A DNA stretch of 64,000 nt, from the NCBI RefSeq assembly GCF_013248975.1, contig NZ_JABRWH010000001.1:1364001-1428000 (forward strand). The letters are read 5' to 3'. Positions within the stretch are counted from its first letter, which is position 1. Every line of letters starts with the position of its first letter. Under the pieces are notes generated by a model. The model was given only the letters and a program-made list of their open reading frames with translations. It ran no database searches and was not told the origin of the DNA. Below are positions 63,931 through 64,000 of the stretch, piece after piece. A program made the position numbers and the translations under genes. This DNA comes from Neobacillus endophyticus (GTDB lineage: Bacteria; Bacillota; Bacilli; Bacillales; Cytobacillaceae).

Positions 63931-64000
63931 TTATTCGGTTAGTAAACCTTGTTTTAGCTCTTCTGAAGAATTTTCCCATAATTCTACATTATGGCTGCGG
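63931..64000 (-). CDS. ywhD: Partial CDS, probable YwhD C-terminus
   Basis: Only the last 22 codons and the TAA are present, reading RSHNVELWENSSEELKQGL then LTE. The gene runs off the right edge. In B. subtilis ywhD lies directly beside pbpG in this orientation, and the acidic, Leu-rich end is compatible with it. The identification rests mainly on position. Confidence 0.5.
   Translation of the reverse strand, partial: RSHNVELWENSSEELKQGLLTE

Overview
The window is chromosomal DNA from a low-GC, endospore-forming Bacillaceae bacterium. The spore genes spoIIR, spo0F and an sspH-type spore protein, together with gene order close to the Bacillus subtilis atp-upp-glyA-ywl-prfA-rho-murAB-fba-spo0F-pyrG-rpoE-ywjF-speEB-pbpG region, make this clear. 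A Neobacillus-like genome is my guess from gene content and repeat style; the sequence alone does not prove the genus. Almost everything is transcribed leftward. I found no rRNA, tRNA, insertion sequence, prophage or CRISPR array.

Layout. 1-220 is the start of nuoA (complex I), running off the left edge. 857-9104 is an accessory cluster for Amadori products (fructosamines such as fructoselysine): GntR regulator, FrlC-like epimerase, divergent frlB deglycase, frlD kinase, a second SIS deglycase, two ABC permeases and a binding lipoprotein. It sits between nuo and atp. 9475-16819 is the complete ATP synthase operon (atpZIBEFHAGDC). 17275-19512 is a large subtilisin-like protease. 19719-23337 holds upp, glyA, ywlG and rpiB. 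23528-27113 holds two paralogous C39-like proteins with cell-wall-binding repeats flanking ywlE. 27230-32071 holds mntP, ywlC, ywlB, spoIIR and prmC. 32064-41637 holds prfA, tdk, rpmE, rho, glpX, murAB, a transaldolase-like gene, fbaA and spo0F. 41797-45464 holds ywjG, a tandem hairpin array, pyrG with its attenuator leader, and rpoE. 45612-57146 holds a small membrane protein, the fused mutase icmF, a TetR regulator, two acyl-CoA dehydrogenases, hbd, a thiolase and the FadF-type Fe-S oxidoreductase. 57345-64000 holds a cardiolipin synthase, sspH, ywiB, speB, speE, pbpG and the 3' end of a probable ywhD.

Functionally, most of the window is core energy, nucleotide, cell-wall, translation and sporulation metabolism. 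The accessory systems are the Amadori catabolic cluster, with a near-identical 26-bp site at two of its promoters, and a short-chain acyl-CoA module joining butyryl-/isobutyryl-CoA isomerisation to a beta-oxidation-like route, with FadR-like operators.

The most unusual signal is a dispersed palindromic repeat (core GGTGTCAGGCACC) that lies at the 3' ends of several genes. One complete 52-bp copy lies inside the prmC reading frame and appears to add about 17 residues to this methyltransferase.
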